This document shows positions 19,301-26,103 of a DNA stretch of 54,092 nt, piece by piece. Source of the stretch: JALUUH01 sp964636675 (GTDB lineage: Bacteria > Pseudomonadota > Gammaproteobacteria > S012-40); assembly GCA_964636675.1 (NCBI GenBank), contig CAZWUO010000004.1, forward strand, positions 1 through 54,092, given 5' to 3'. A program made the position numbers and the translations under genes. Below the pieces are notes generated by a model. The model was not told the origin of the DNA, ran no database searches, and was given only the letters and a program-made list of their open reading frames with translations. How positions within the stretch are numbered: position 1 is the stretch's first letter; each line of letters begins with the position of its first letter.

Positions 19301-20633
19301 TGCTATTCCATACCACTTTGTCAGTAAAATCGAGTTGGCTACCATCACTGAATATTCCATGCGCAAAAAACTGAGTTTCGATACCCACGGGTATAGTTGT
19401 TTTGTTGGTAAAAAGATTAAGGTCTTGAAAAGTAGCGTCTGTAACTTCAAACGAGAGTTCCGTTTTGATACCCGAATAAAATGCGGTCAAGGTTATCTTA
19501 CCGGGCAACTTGGGCGTAATGCGTCCGCGGCTGGCTCCGAGAGCATTGCTGATCGTGGCGATAGATTCATCGGATGTGAACCAATAAACATCAAGACTTA
19601 GATTCTTTTTGCTGCCGTCAGAAAATATGCCAGTTGCAGCAATAAAAACACTCACCCCGTTGGGCGTTTTTGGAGTGGCTATGTCGATGAAAATTTTGGT
19701 TATTTCGATGGCATTAACGGTGATGGAAGCATTAGCTGAAATGCCGCTTAACAATGCAGATATTGTGGCACTACCTTCGCTGAGTGTAGATACTATTGGG
19801 GTGGTATATTCGGTTTTGATCTTAAGCACGGTTTCATCGGAGCTTAGCCAAGTGATTGCCTGCGATACGTCGTGATGCGAGCCGTCGGAAAATATACCCA
19901 TAGCCATTATTTCAGTGCGCGTCCCCTGGGGGAGACTCTTTGTTTTATTGGCGAGTGTGAGTTTTATTGAGGAGAGCGTTGCAGCGGTAACCTCAATGCT
20001 CAGGGTATGGCTAATATCTTTGTTTAATGCCGAATGCGCGGTGATATTTACTTCACCGGCTTTCAGTGTAGTGATTAGGCCGGTTTGCTCAATGCTTGCA
20101 ATATTAGGCTTGCTCACTGACCAGGTAGCGTCATTCAATACCTGTTTCGTATTATCGCTGAAAATGCCGATGACCTTGAGTTGACGCGTAAATCCTGATG
20201 GCAATGATCTTTCTGATGGAGATATTGCCAGTTTTACCAATGTTGCATTAGTGACGGTTAGAGGTGTTGTCGTTGCTAAGCTTTGGTAGCTTGCATTAAC
20301 CAGGGTGTTGCCTAGGCCAATGGCCGTAAAAGTGCCTGGCTGGTTTGCAATCGGTGCCAATACGTTATCATCAGAGCTGGACCAAGCGACTTGATCGGAT
20401 AGATCAAAGAGCTTGCCTTGGTCATCAATGCCTGTCGCGGTAAAATGAGTTTGTGTTCCATTGGCAATGGAGTTGTTGATATTTACGATTTCTAATTTGA
20501 TAATGGGTTGTGATGAAGACCTTGATTCCGGATTGAAAATGCTGCAGCCTACGAGGAATGAAATTGTGGCCCAGATTAAAAAAGTATAAAAAATGCAGAG
20601 TGTGCTCCGCGGTAGTATTGATATTTTCGTCAT
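16374..20633 (-). CDS. Very large lipoprotein with about 13 bacterial Ig-like (BIG2) repeats
   Basis: 1419 residues with the chosen ATG. The N-terminus is a lipoprotein signal: basic start, hydrophobic core and a lipobox ending F-L-V-G-C with Cys at residue 30. About 13 tandem Ig-like repeats of 80-95 residues follow, each with the pattern ATGIFSDGS..DLT..V.W.SSD..VA.I....G....L..G.A.ITA. A distinct C-terminal region of roughly 200 residues, not repeat-like, ends in a Phe (VNIGF). Such BIG2 stalks occur in invasin/intimin-type adhesins, but here there is no beta-barrel, so anchoring would be by lipid and the stalk would point into the periplasm or, if exported, outward. A GTG 13 codons upstream is in frame; neither start has a good ribosome-binding site. 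Function (adhesin, cell-wall or phage-tail-like binding) is not shown by the sequence. Confidence 0.85.
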   Translation of the reverse strand: MTKISILPRSTLCIFYTFLIWATISFLVGCSIFNPESRSSSQPIIKLEIVNINNSIANGTQTHFTATGIDDQGKLFDLSDQVAWSSSDDNVLAPIANQPGTFTAIGLGNTLVNASYQSLATTTPLTVTNATLVKLAISPSERSLPSGFTRQLKVIGIFSDNTKQVLNDATWSVSKPNIASIEQTGLITTLKAGEVNITAHSALNKDISHTLSIEVTAATLSSIKLTLANKTKSLPQGTRTEIMAMGIFSDGSHHDVSQAITWLSSDETVLKIKTEYTTPIVSTLSEGSATISALLSGISANASITVNAIEITKIFIDIATPKTPNGVSVFIAATGIFSDGSKKNLSLDVYWFTSDESIATISNALGASRGRITPKLPGKITLTAFYSGIKTELSFEVTDATFQDLNLFTNKTTIPVGIETQFFAHGIFSDGSQLDFTDKVVWNSSDENIAYIRNTQTGTGIVQALVPGEVKIKASYNNISAATTLTVSDPNIATLEIQPSILELAKGTQAEIIVTGIFSNGDKLNLTNFVVFTSSNSNVNILDNTNTYVYATTEGGSTITASYQDVSIDLEVTVNNAVLEKLEIFAASLQIPVTRKMQLSATGIFSDGSKQDLSKVVSWTSSDSSVANISNVDSTAGILQGVRGGQVLITASINGLSANTLVELQQVDLVRIQLIATQLLAAGLSAPIRAMGTFSDGSTADITTQVSWISSNPQAIIITPNTSHGTAAFITAVSGGTSTITAQLNGIFHAIDISATMATIQALEISPSNLSLPIGITQLLTATATLSDDTTKDVTKDVTWTSDAESVASIANAYATSGSLIGLTNGLANIKAQLNGVEKTIGINIINPALQKIEITPGIILLAKGLSLKLQATGQYSDNSTQNITQNVTWSTDNTNVIAISNAPQSLGMLFALNSGSATIIASLSGVTHSLNAVITDAILNGISIESDNANIPAGTQTQLTATGNYSDGSEQDLTSLVAWSTGDPSIANIDNTNARLLALAEGITFISANYAGITGTQFVNISSATLTSLTFDIVNATVANLTGIQIKAIGSFSDASQKDLTQESIWASSAPHVAQANNNISMQGWIDALSPGVTSISATYNDTSIQTTLTVSDAELQSIAITSAVDTFAKGTQNPLQAIGNYTGNLQQSLTHFVNWTVDDASIATISNATESKGIVSGLQTGNVNVSASFGSQTSIASFTIVDDPTLAVGLAFAAIPNVILNNGADQTSLHFFVRAADIDSRVADTTELAIELIEGQASFASNVTTQNGQATILLSSTFAGIIKLKISVIGTTITRNIYLYSTDDLATTIGAWISVKPILDGNILKTGSQILFTIANGVLRSYSLIAFSIYNDSELLQTFDIANSDIDESRKFLTPGKTTSAYYKTPKDIIEPKLALIYELRDDASGSTFEYRVNIGF

Positions 20634-20823
20634 ATAAGGAGATCGATTTTTGAGGAATAAAGGATTTTGCACAACTTAATAATACCCGCGGCCTTAGGCG
20701 TTTTTTTGTATCTACAGTAATAGTATCAACATTTAATTAAGAGCAGCATAACGTGATGTGTATTACGCGTGTTTAATAAATATAGCAGGTTTAATGTGGT
20801 TGGGGTGAAACTAATTTTTTAGC

Positions 20824-21099
20824 TTAAATCATGCGAACATTAGACATGATGACCTTGCGGTTCTTAGATTCGCTTTTTTCGCTGGTATTGACTATTTCGC
20901 TGGAGGGCTGGCTTGTGTCGTTTTTTGGGTCGACGTTAACATTCTGTGTGTCGTTCGGTAATTGATAGGCGTTCATCACTAAAAAAGACAACAAAACCAT
21001 GATTCCAACAAGGAATAACAGTACGCCTTTTCCGTGTTCATCAATATCGGATTCTTGCAAGGTATTGTTTTTATAATTTTCAGTGTTATTGTTATTCAA
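20824..21099 (-). CDS. Small single-pass membrane protein, unknown function
   Basis: 91-residue protein with an Asn/Asp/Glu-rich N-terminus (MNNNNTENYKNN), one membrane segment at about residues 25-43 (GVLLFLVGIMVLLSFLVMNA) and a polar Ser/Asn/Lys-rich tail. It would be a bitopic inner-membrane protein with a periplasmic tail. The start codon is TTG, supported by an AAGGAAGG site about ten bases upstream. It lies upstream of the Ig-repeat lipoprotein on the same strand, separated by about 190 bases. I do not recognise a family; the composition of the tail suggests a disordered domain. Confidence 0.55.
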   Translation of the reverse strand: MNNNNTENYKNNTLQESDIDEHGKGVLLFLVGIMVLLSFLVMNAYQLPNDTQNVNVDPKNDTSQPSSEIVNTSEKSESKNRKVIMSNVRMI

Positions 21100-21242
21100 C
21101 GACAGTTTTCCTTCCTTATGTCTATAAATTTTGTAACGTTATTGCTTGTATCGGACTGAATTATTTAGTCTTTAGGGCAATATCCAGACCGATGTGACGT
21201 TATCTTAATGCTGGTTAAGTGATGAGAAAAATTTTAATAATA

Positions 21243-21512
21243 TCAGCTTACTATGGGTTCTAAGCTGAGGAATTCTGCAGAGAATTCGTTGCCATCAGAA
21301 GAAAAAACTTGAATGGTATAGGTTTTGGGAACACGTCGGTGGGCTTCACCATGTTGGTCAGGCTGGATGCCAACATGCGCTTCCAGGTCTTCAAGCACCA
21401 AGGAAGGGCCGTCTTCGATGATTTCGACGACTTGACAATATACATCCTCGAACACCACGCACTGGCCAATCATGTCGTGAAGTTGTTCTGAGGTCATTTT
21501 TTTATGCGACAT
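21243..21512 (-). CDS. Small conserved-looking acidic protein, unknown function
   Basis: 89 residues with the chosen ATG (MSHKKMTSEQ). The sequence is well-ordered and acidic: LHDMIGQCVVFEDVYCQVVEIIEDGPSLVLEDLE reads as a small beta-barrel-like domain, followed by a stretch around HRRVPKTYTIQVFSSDGNEFSAEFLSL. This resembles short gammaproteobacterial proteins of unknown function with a single compact domain. An in-frame TTG six codons upstream is an alternative start. There is no signal peptide or membrane segment, so it is cytoplasmic. It is divergent from the phosphatase gene at 21694. Confidence 0.6.
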   Translation of the reverse strand: MSHKKMTSEQLHDMIGQCVVFEDVYCQVVEIIEDGPSLVLEDLEAHVGIQPDQHGEAHRRVPKTYTIQVFSSDGNEFSAEFLSLEPIVS

Positions 21513-21693
21513 AAAACTTGTAAAATCCAATTTCAGTGATTGTTAGCTCATAATGCTTACATGATAAAAAATGCGCTAGAAAAGAGCTTTTCGATTTTTT
21601 AGGCCCTAAAACATGAGCAAACATGGTTTCATTCATTCTATGGAAGCATTTAAAATTCTACCAGGTTCACGTTAATTTTGTTAAGGAAATAAT

Positions 21694-22167
21694 ATGGTTA
21701 AAGTGTTATTTGTTTGTATGGGAAATATTTGCAGATCCCCAACCGCACATGGGGTTTTTGAACATGCTGTTAAACAGTCAGGTTTAAGCCAGCAAATCGC
21801 CGTTGAGTCTGCGGGAACGCATGCTTATCACGTCGGCGAGGCACCTGATCCAAGGTCGCAAAAAGCAGCTCAAAAACGCGGTTATGACTTGAGTTCGCAG
21901 TCGTCGCAAAAAATTAATAAAAAAGATTTTTTGCACTACGATATCATTTTGGCCATGGATAGAGATAATTACCGAAATTTGCTCACACTTTGTCCTGAGT
22001 GCCATACCGATAAATTGAGATTGTTCATGGAGTTTGCACCGCATATGGGAATTGATGAGGTTCCGGATCCTTATTACGGTGGGGTGAATGGGTTTGAGAA
22101 AGTGCTTGACATGGTGGAAGAAGCCTCTGAAGGGCTGTTTGAGTATCTGCATAAACATCACTTATAA
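21694..22167 (+). CDS. Low-molecular-weight protein-tyrosine phosphatase
   Basis: Cytoplasmic phosphatase of the LMW-PTP/arsenate reductase fold. The catalytic loop VLFVCMGNICRSPTA gives C8, C13 and R14 (CX5R), and the general-acid loop EVPDPYYGG carries the catalytic Asp near residue 125. Length (157 residues) matches single-domain LMW-PTPs. An AAGGAAATAAT site precedes the ATG. In some bacteria such enzymes act with a tyrosine kinase on capsule export (Wzb/Wzc), but no kinase or polysaccharide genes lie here, so the substrate is unknown. Confidence 0.93.
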   Translation: MVKVLFVCMGNICRSPTAHGVFEHAVKQSGLSQQIAVESAGTHAYHVGEAPDPRSQKAAQKRGYDLSSQSSQKINKKDFLHYDIILAMDRDNYRNLLTLCPECHTDKLRLFMEFAPHMGIDEVPDPYYGGVNGFEKVLDMVEEASEGLFEYLHKHHL

Positions 22168-22297
22168 GCGTGATAAATGATCTTACTCTCTTGCGCAAAG
22201 CGCCGTTGGTGGTATTGGGACGAAAACTAGTTCTCGTACAAAGGCCGCATAGTGTATTATTTGCGCCCTTTATTCTTGAAAAATGATCCATCTGACT

Positions 22298-23396
22298 ATG
22301 CTAGAACTAAATCCAGTATTTAACCAATTACAAGACCTCAGAGAGCGCTCACAAGCGCTGAGGGGGTATCTTTGACTTCGATGTTAAGAATGAACGCCTG
22401 GTCGAAGTGAGTCGAGAGCTAGAATCTTCTGATATCTGGAATGATCCGGAACGCGCCCAGGCAATGGGCAAGGAGCGCTCGCAACTCGAACGAGTGGTGA
22501 ATGTGTTAGTTGATGTTGCGGCTCGCCTCGATGATGCGACGGAGTTTCTGGAATTAGCGAAGGCCGAAGATGATGCAGCAATGGCGCATGAGGTGATTGC
22601 TGATCTGAATGACCTTGAGCAACATGTTTCAGAATTAGAATTTAGGCGCATGTTTGCGGGGGAGATGGATGGCAACAATGCCTATCTCGATATTCAGTCG
22701 GGTTCAGGTGGAACAGAAGCCCAAGACTGGGCTGAAATGCTGCTGCGCATGTTTTTGCGCTGGGGTGAACGCCGGGGCTTTGCGACAGAGTTAGTCGAAG
22801 CCTCACCCGGAGATGTGGCGGGCATTAAGAGTGCCACCATAAGCATTAAAGGTGAAAATGCCTATGGTTGGTTGCGCACAGAAACGGGCGTTCATCGGCT
22901 CGTCAGAAAATCCCCGTTTGACTCGGGTAATCGTCGCCATACTTCTTTTGCGTCGGTTTTTGTTTCACCTGAGGTTGCTGATGACATTTGCATTGATATC
23001 AATCCCGCAGACTTACGTATCGACACGTATCGTGCTTCTGGAGCAGGTGGTCAACACGTTAACCGAACTGACTCAGCAGTTAGAATTACCCATATTCCGA
23101 CGAATACCGTAGTACAATGTCAAAATGATCGCTCCCAGCATAAAAATAAAGATCAAGCCATGAAACAGCTTAAGGCCAAGCTTTATGAACTGGAAATGCA
23201 GCAGCGCAATGCAGAAAAACAAGCATTAGAAGATACCAAATCAGATATTGGTTGGGGTAGTCAAATTCGCTCTTACGTGTTGGATCAATCACGTATTAAG
23301 GATTTACGCACAGGTGTTGAAACAGGAAATACGCAAGCCGTGTTAGACGGAGATCTGGATCAATTTATTGAAGCGAGTTTAAAAAGTGGACTATAA
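22298..23396 (+). CDS. prfB: Peptide chain release factor 2 (programmed +1 frameshift)
   Basis: Release factor reading UGA and UAA. The gene is in two frames: codons 1-25 run from ATG 22298 (MLELNPVFNQLQDLRERSQALRGYL) to CTT at 22370-22372, followed by in-frame TGA at 22373-22375. A +1 shift then continues in frame to 23396, giving 365 residues, the same length as in E. coli. The downstream part has SPFDSG (the tripeptide anticodon motif) and GAGGQHVNRTDSAVRI (GGQ catalytic loop). An alternative ATG at 22283, five codons earlier, is in frame. The gene is followed 11 bases later by lysS; prfB-lysS is the order also found in E. coli. Confidence 0.97.
22361..22376 (+). promoter_or_regulatory. 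prfB: prfB recoding site (internal SD + CUU UGA C)
   Basis: The sequence AGGGGGTATCTTTGAC combines an internal Shine-Dalgarno-like AGGGGG three bases before the slippery CTT and a TGA followed by C, a weak termination context. It is identical in pattern to the autoregulatory site of E. coli prfB: low RF2 favours the frameshift and thus more RF2. Confidence 0.97.
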
Positions 23397-23407
23397 AGAA
23401 AATAACA

Positions 23408-24946
23408 ATGAGTAACAGTAAGAGCAATAATGAAATCGTCGAACCAGTAACAGGCGCCCAAAAGACAGTGGATGAAAACGAATTAATCGCATTGCGACGC
23501 AGTAAGTTACAGGCAATGCGGGAGCTAGGAAACCCGTTTCCGAATGATTTTCGGCGCAATGTGGTGGCCGCAGAGCTGCATGCAGAATACAGCGAAAAGA
23601 GCAATGATGAGCTAGAGACTAGTGCTGTGCGGGTGGCCATAGCGGGTCGTTTAATGACGCGACGTGTAATGGGTAAAGCCAGTTTTGCGCATTTACAGGA
23701 TATGTCCGGACAAATTCAGTTATACGTAACTCGAGATAATCTCGCAGAAGGTTTTTATAATACCCAATTCAAAAAATGGGACATTGGCGATATTATTGGT
23801 GCAGAAGGTGTTTTATTCAAAACCAAAGCCGGAGAGTTATCGGTTAAAGTGGATAAACTGCGTTTGCTCACCAAATCATTACGCCCTTTGCCGGAAAAAT
23901 TTCATGGCCTCGCCGATCAAGAAATCCGCTATCGGCAACGTTATCTTGATTTAATCATGAGTGAAACATCGCGTGATACGTTCAGAAAACGTTCTGAAAT
24001 TATTACGCATATTCGAGAATACCTCACTGGGCATGGTTTTCTAGAAGTGGAAACTCCTATGATGCAGGCGATACCTGGCGGTGCGACCGCACGTCCTTTT
24101 GCAACTTATCATAATGCCTTGAGCATGGACTTGTTTTTGCGGATTGCTCCTGAGCTGTATTTAAAACGACTCGTTGTGGGTGGATTTGAAAAAGTTTTTG
24201 AAATTAATCGTAATTTCCGTAATGAAGGCCTTTCTACGCGGCATAATCCGGAGTTCACGATGATGGAGTTTTATCAAGCCTATGCCGATTACCATGATTT
24301 AATGAATTTGACTGAAGATATGTTGCGCGATGTGACCCAAAAAGTCCTAGGAACATCCCTGGTTACTTATCAAGGAGAGGCGTACGATTTTGCTCGCCCG
24401 TTTACCCGGATGACCGTCAAAGAGTCTATCTTACACTATAATCCTGAAATCAAGCTTACTCAGCTTGATTCCATTGAAGCAGCAACAGCTTTGGCTGAGG
24501 CGCTGAAAATTCCACTAAAACCAAGTTACGGTTTAGGGAAAATTCAAATAGAGATATTTGAAAAAACCGTAGAGCATTTATTAAAACAGCCTACATTTAT
24601 TACTGCTTATCCTACTGAAGTTTCGCCACTTGCTAGACGTAATGATGATGATCCCTTAGTCACAGACCGGTTTGAGTTTTTTGTCGGAGGACGTGAAATC
24701 GCGAATGGTTTTTCCGAGCTCAATGATGCCGAGGATCAAGCTGAAAGGTTTAGGCAGCAGGTCGCGGAAAAGGACGCAGGTGATATTGAGGCGATGCATT
24801 TTGATCAAGACTATATTACTGCCTTAGAGCATGGAATGCCGCCGACAGCAGGAGAAGGCATAGGTATCGATAGGCTTGTTATGTTGTTGACAGACTCACC
24901 TTCGATTAAGGATGTATTGTTATTTCCTCATATGCGGGCTAAATAG
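23408..24946 (+). CDS. lysS: Lysyl-tRNA synthetase, class II
   Basis: Charges tRNA-Lys. The N-terminal anticodon-binding OB domain spans about residues 60-165 (VAIAGRLMTRRVMGKASFAHLQDMSGQIQLYV). The class II core follows, with motif 1 around GFLEVETPMMQAIPGGATARPF, motif 2 FRNEGLSTRHNPEFTMMEFYQAY, and motif 3 GIGIDRLVMLLTDSPSIKDVLLFP near the C-terminus. The 512 residues are normal. It follows prfB closely, suggesting co-transcription, and converges with the WYL regulator, whose stop is only five bases away. Confidence 0.97.
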   Translation: MSNSKSNNEIVEPVTGAQKTVDENELIALRRSKLQAMRELGNPFPNDFRRNVVAAELHAEYSEKSNDELETSAVRVAIAGRLMTRRVMGKASFAHLQDMSGQIQLYVTRDNLAEGFYNTQFKKWDIGDIIGAEGVLFKTKAGELSVKVDKLRLLTKSLRPLPEKFHGLADQEIRYRQRYLDLIMSETSRDTFRKRSEIITHIREYLTGHGFLEVETPMMQAIPGGATARPFATYHNALSMDLFLRIAPELYLKRLVVGGFEKVFEINRNFRNEGLSTRHNPEFTMMEFYQAYADYHDLMNLTEDMLRDVTQKVLGTSLVTYQGEAYDFARPFTRMTVKESILHYNPEIKLTQLDSIEAATALAEALKIPLKPSYGLGKIQIEIFEKTVEHLLKQPTFITAYPTEVSPLARRNDDDPLVTDRFEFFVGGREIANGFSELNDAEDQAERFRQQVAEKDAGDIEAMHFDQDYITALEHGMPPTAGEGIGIDRLVMLLTDSPSIKDVLLFPHMRAK

Positions 24947-24951
24947 TATTT

Positions 24952-25638
24952 TCAAGAGTCTTGGCAATTGTGCAGCTTGAGAAAATCTTTTAGTTCTCTT
25001 CCTTGGATGCGTGGATAAGTTTCGGCACTTAGTTTCAGTTCATGCATTCGGTCGAGACGAAAACTGCGATGTTGCTCACGTAATTCGCACCATGCGCCAA
25101 GTGTCCACACTTGGCCCCAAAAAAACAAGCCGAGCGGCCACACGCTACGCTGTGATATTTCACCATCAAGTCGTGTATAACGAAATGATACTTTCTGAGT
25201 TTTGCCAATAGCACTGCGCAAATTAGCGAGAATCTCGCCGATGTCTGAATGCAGGCGCGTCATTGGAGAAAATAATGGCGTATGCTCTATCCGGTGTTTT
25301 AATGACTCCGGGAGAACGGCTTCAATTTTCCGTAATGCACGTTCGGCAGATTTAGCCAGAGCCGGATCTCCCCAGCTTTGTATGGTACGCGCACCAAAAC
25401 TGAGTGCAGCAATCTCTTCGTGATCGAACATCAGTGGCGGGAGATCAAAACCTTTGCGTAGAATATAACCTACACCGGCTTCTCCTTCGATGGGTACGCC
25501 TGATACCATTAAATCACTTATGTCTCGATATACGGTGCGTTCGGAAACCTCAAGTTCTTCCGCCAGCCAGGAAGCAGTAGTGATTCGTCGGTGACGTATT
25601 AATTGAATAATTTGGAATAATCTATCCGCGCGTCTCAT
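24952..25638 (-). CDS. Transcriptional regulator, HTH + WYL domain (YafY-like)
   Basis: 228-residue regulator. The N-terminal helix-turn-helix of the HTH_11/DeoR kind is visible in the first 60 residues (RLFQIIQLIRHRRITTASWLAEELEVSERTVYRDISDLMVSGVPIEGEAGVGYIL), and the C-terminal half is a WYL domain (KVSFRYTRLDGEISQRSVWPLGLFFWGQVWTLGAWCELREQHRSFRLDRM), a module shown in other proteins to bind nucleic acid or small ligands. YafY-type proteins of this length are common and mostly uncharacterised. The next gene upstream, the TpsB-like protein, is divergent and separated by a MITE-like repeat, so target and ligand cannot be inferred from context. Confidence 0.9.
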   Translation of the reverse strand: MRRADRLFQIIQLIRHRRITTASWLAEELEVSERTVYRDISDLMVSGVPIEGEAGVGYILRKGFDLPPLMFDHEEIAALSFGARTIQSWGDPALAKSAERALRKIEAVLPESLKHRIEHTPLFSPMTRLHSDIGEILANLRSAIGKTQKVSFRYTRLDGEISQRSVWPLGLFFWGQVWTLGAWCELREQHRSFRLDRMHELKLSAETYPRIQGRELKDFLKLHNCQDS

Positions 25639-26103
25639 GTGGTTAAGCCCCGTAGTGCTTGCTTTCTTTCTCGGTAAGTTTAATTATGTTTACCACTCAT
25701 GCAGTGTAAACCATGTTTGCTGACACCATTATGTCAGTAGTGTATCTTAAACCTAGATTCCGCAATTGACCACGATGAGGCATCGTTAAGCGGCTGAATA
25801 AAAAACGAATGAGGTGCTTTGTCGAATTCACTCAGAGGATGAGCGCGCTACGCCATGAATAGCGTCGTTGCGAATCGTTGCAATAGCGGGCTATTTCGCC
25901 TCATCGCGTCTTGCTCTTCACACTTATAAGCGCACTCTGCATGCCGTCCAACTGCGGATTCTAGGTTAATCTTACAATAAGACCCTAGCAGCCTTTTTCA
26001 TACTAGGTTTGTACTCGGGGGAGTGTTTATGAGATGAGTCCTATCAGCTCTTAGCTTCCTTCAGAGGATAGTAGGATCACGGTTCAACTAATAGATAATT
26101 TTA
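25639..26103. other. Intergenic region with MITE-like repeat
   Basis: Gap of 465 bases between the WYL regulator and the TpsB-like gene. It contains the inverted-repeat element listed at 25750-25967. The remaining bases up to 26103 carry no recognised promoter, tRNA or riboswitch. Confidence 0.5.
25750..25967. repeat. MITE-like intergenic element, 218 bp, with 21-22 bp terminal inverted repeats
   Basis: Left end AACCTAGATTCCGCAATTG (25750 onward) matches the reverse complement of the right end (25946-25967) at all but two positions plus one single-base indel. No open frame or transposase lies inside, so it is a non-autonomous element. Its interior contains TTGCAATAG and ATTTCGCCTC (25878-25908), which recur in the element at 51785-51967. 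Confidence 0.65.

Noticed and set aside
22220..22237. Imperfect palindrome ACGAAAACTAGTTCTCGT before prfB
   Set aside because: Could be an operator, but it has one mismatched pair and nothing else supports a regulator here.
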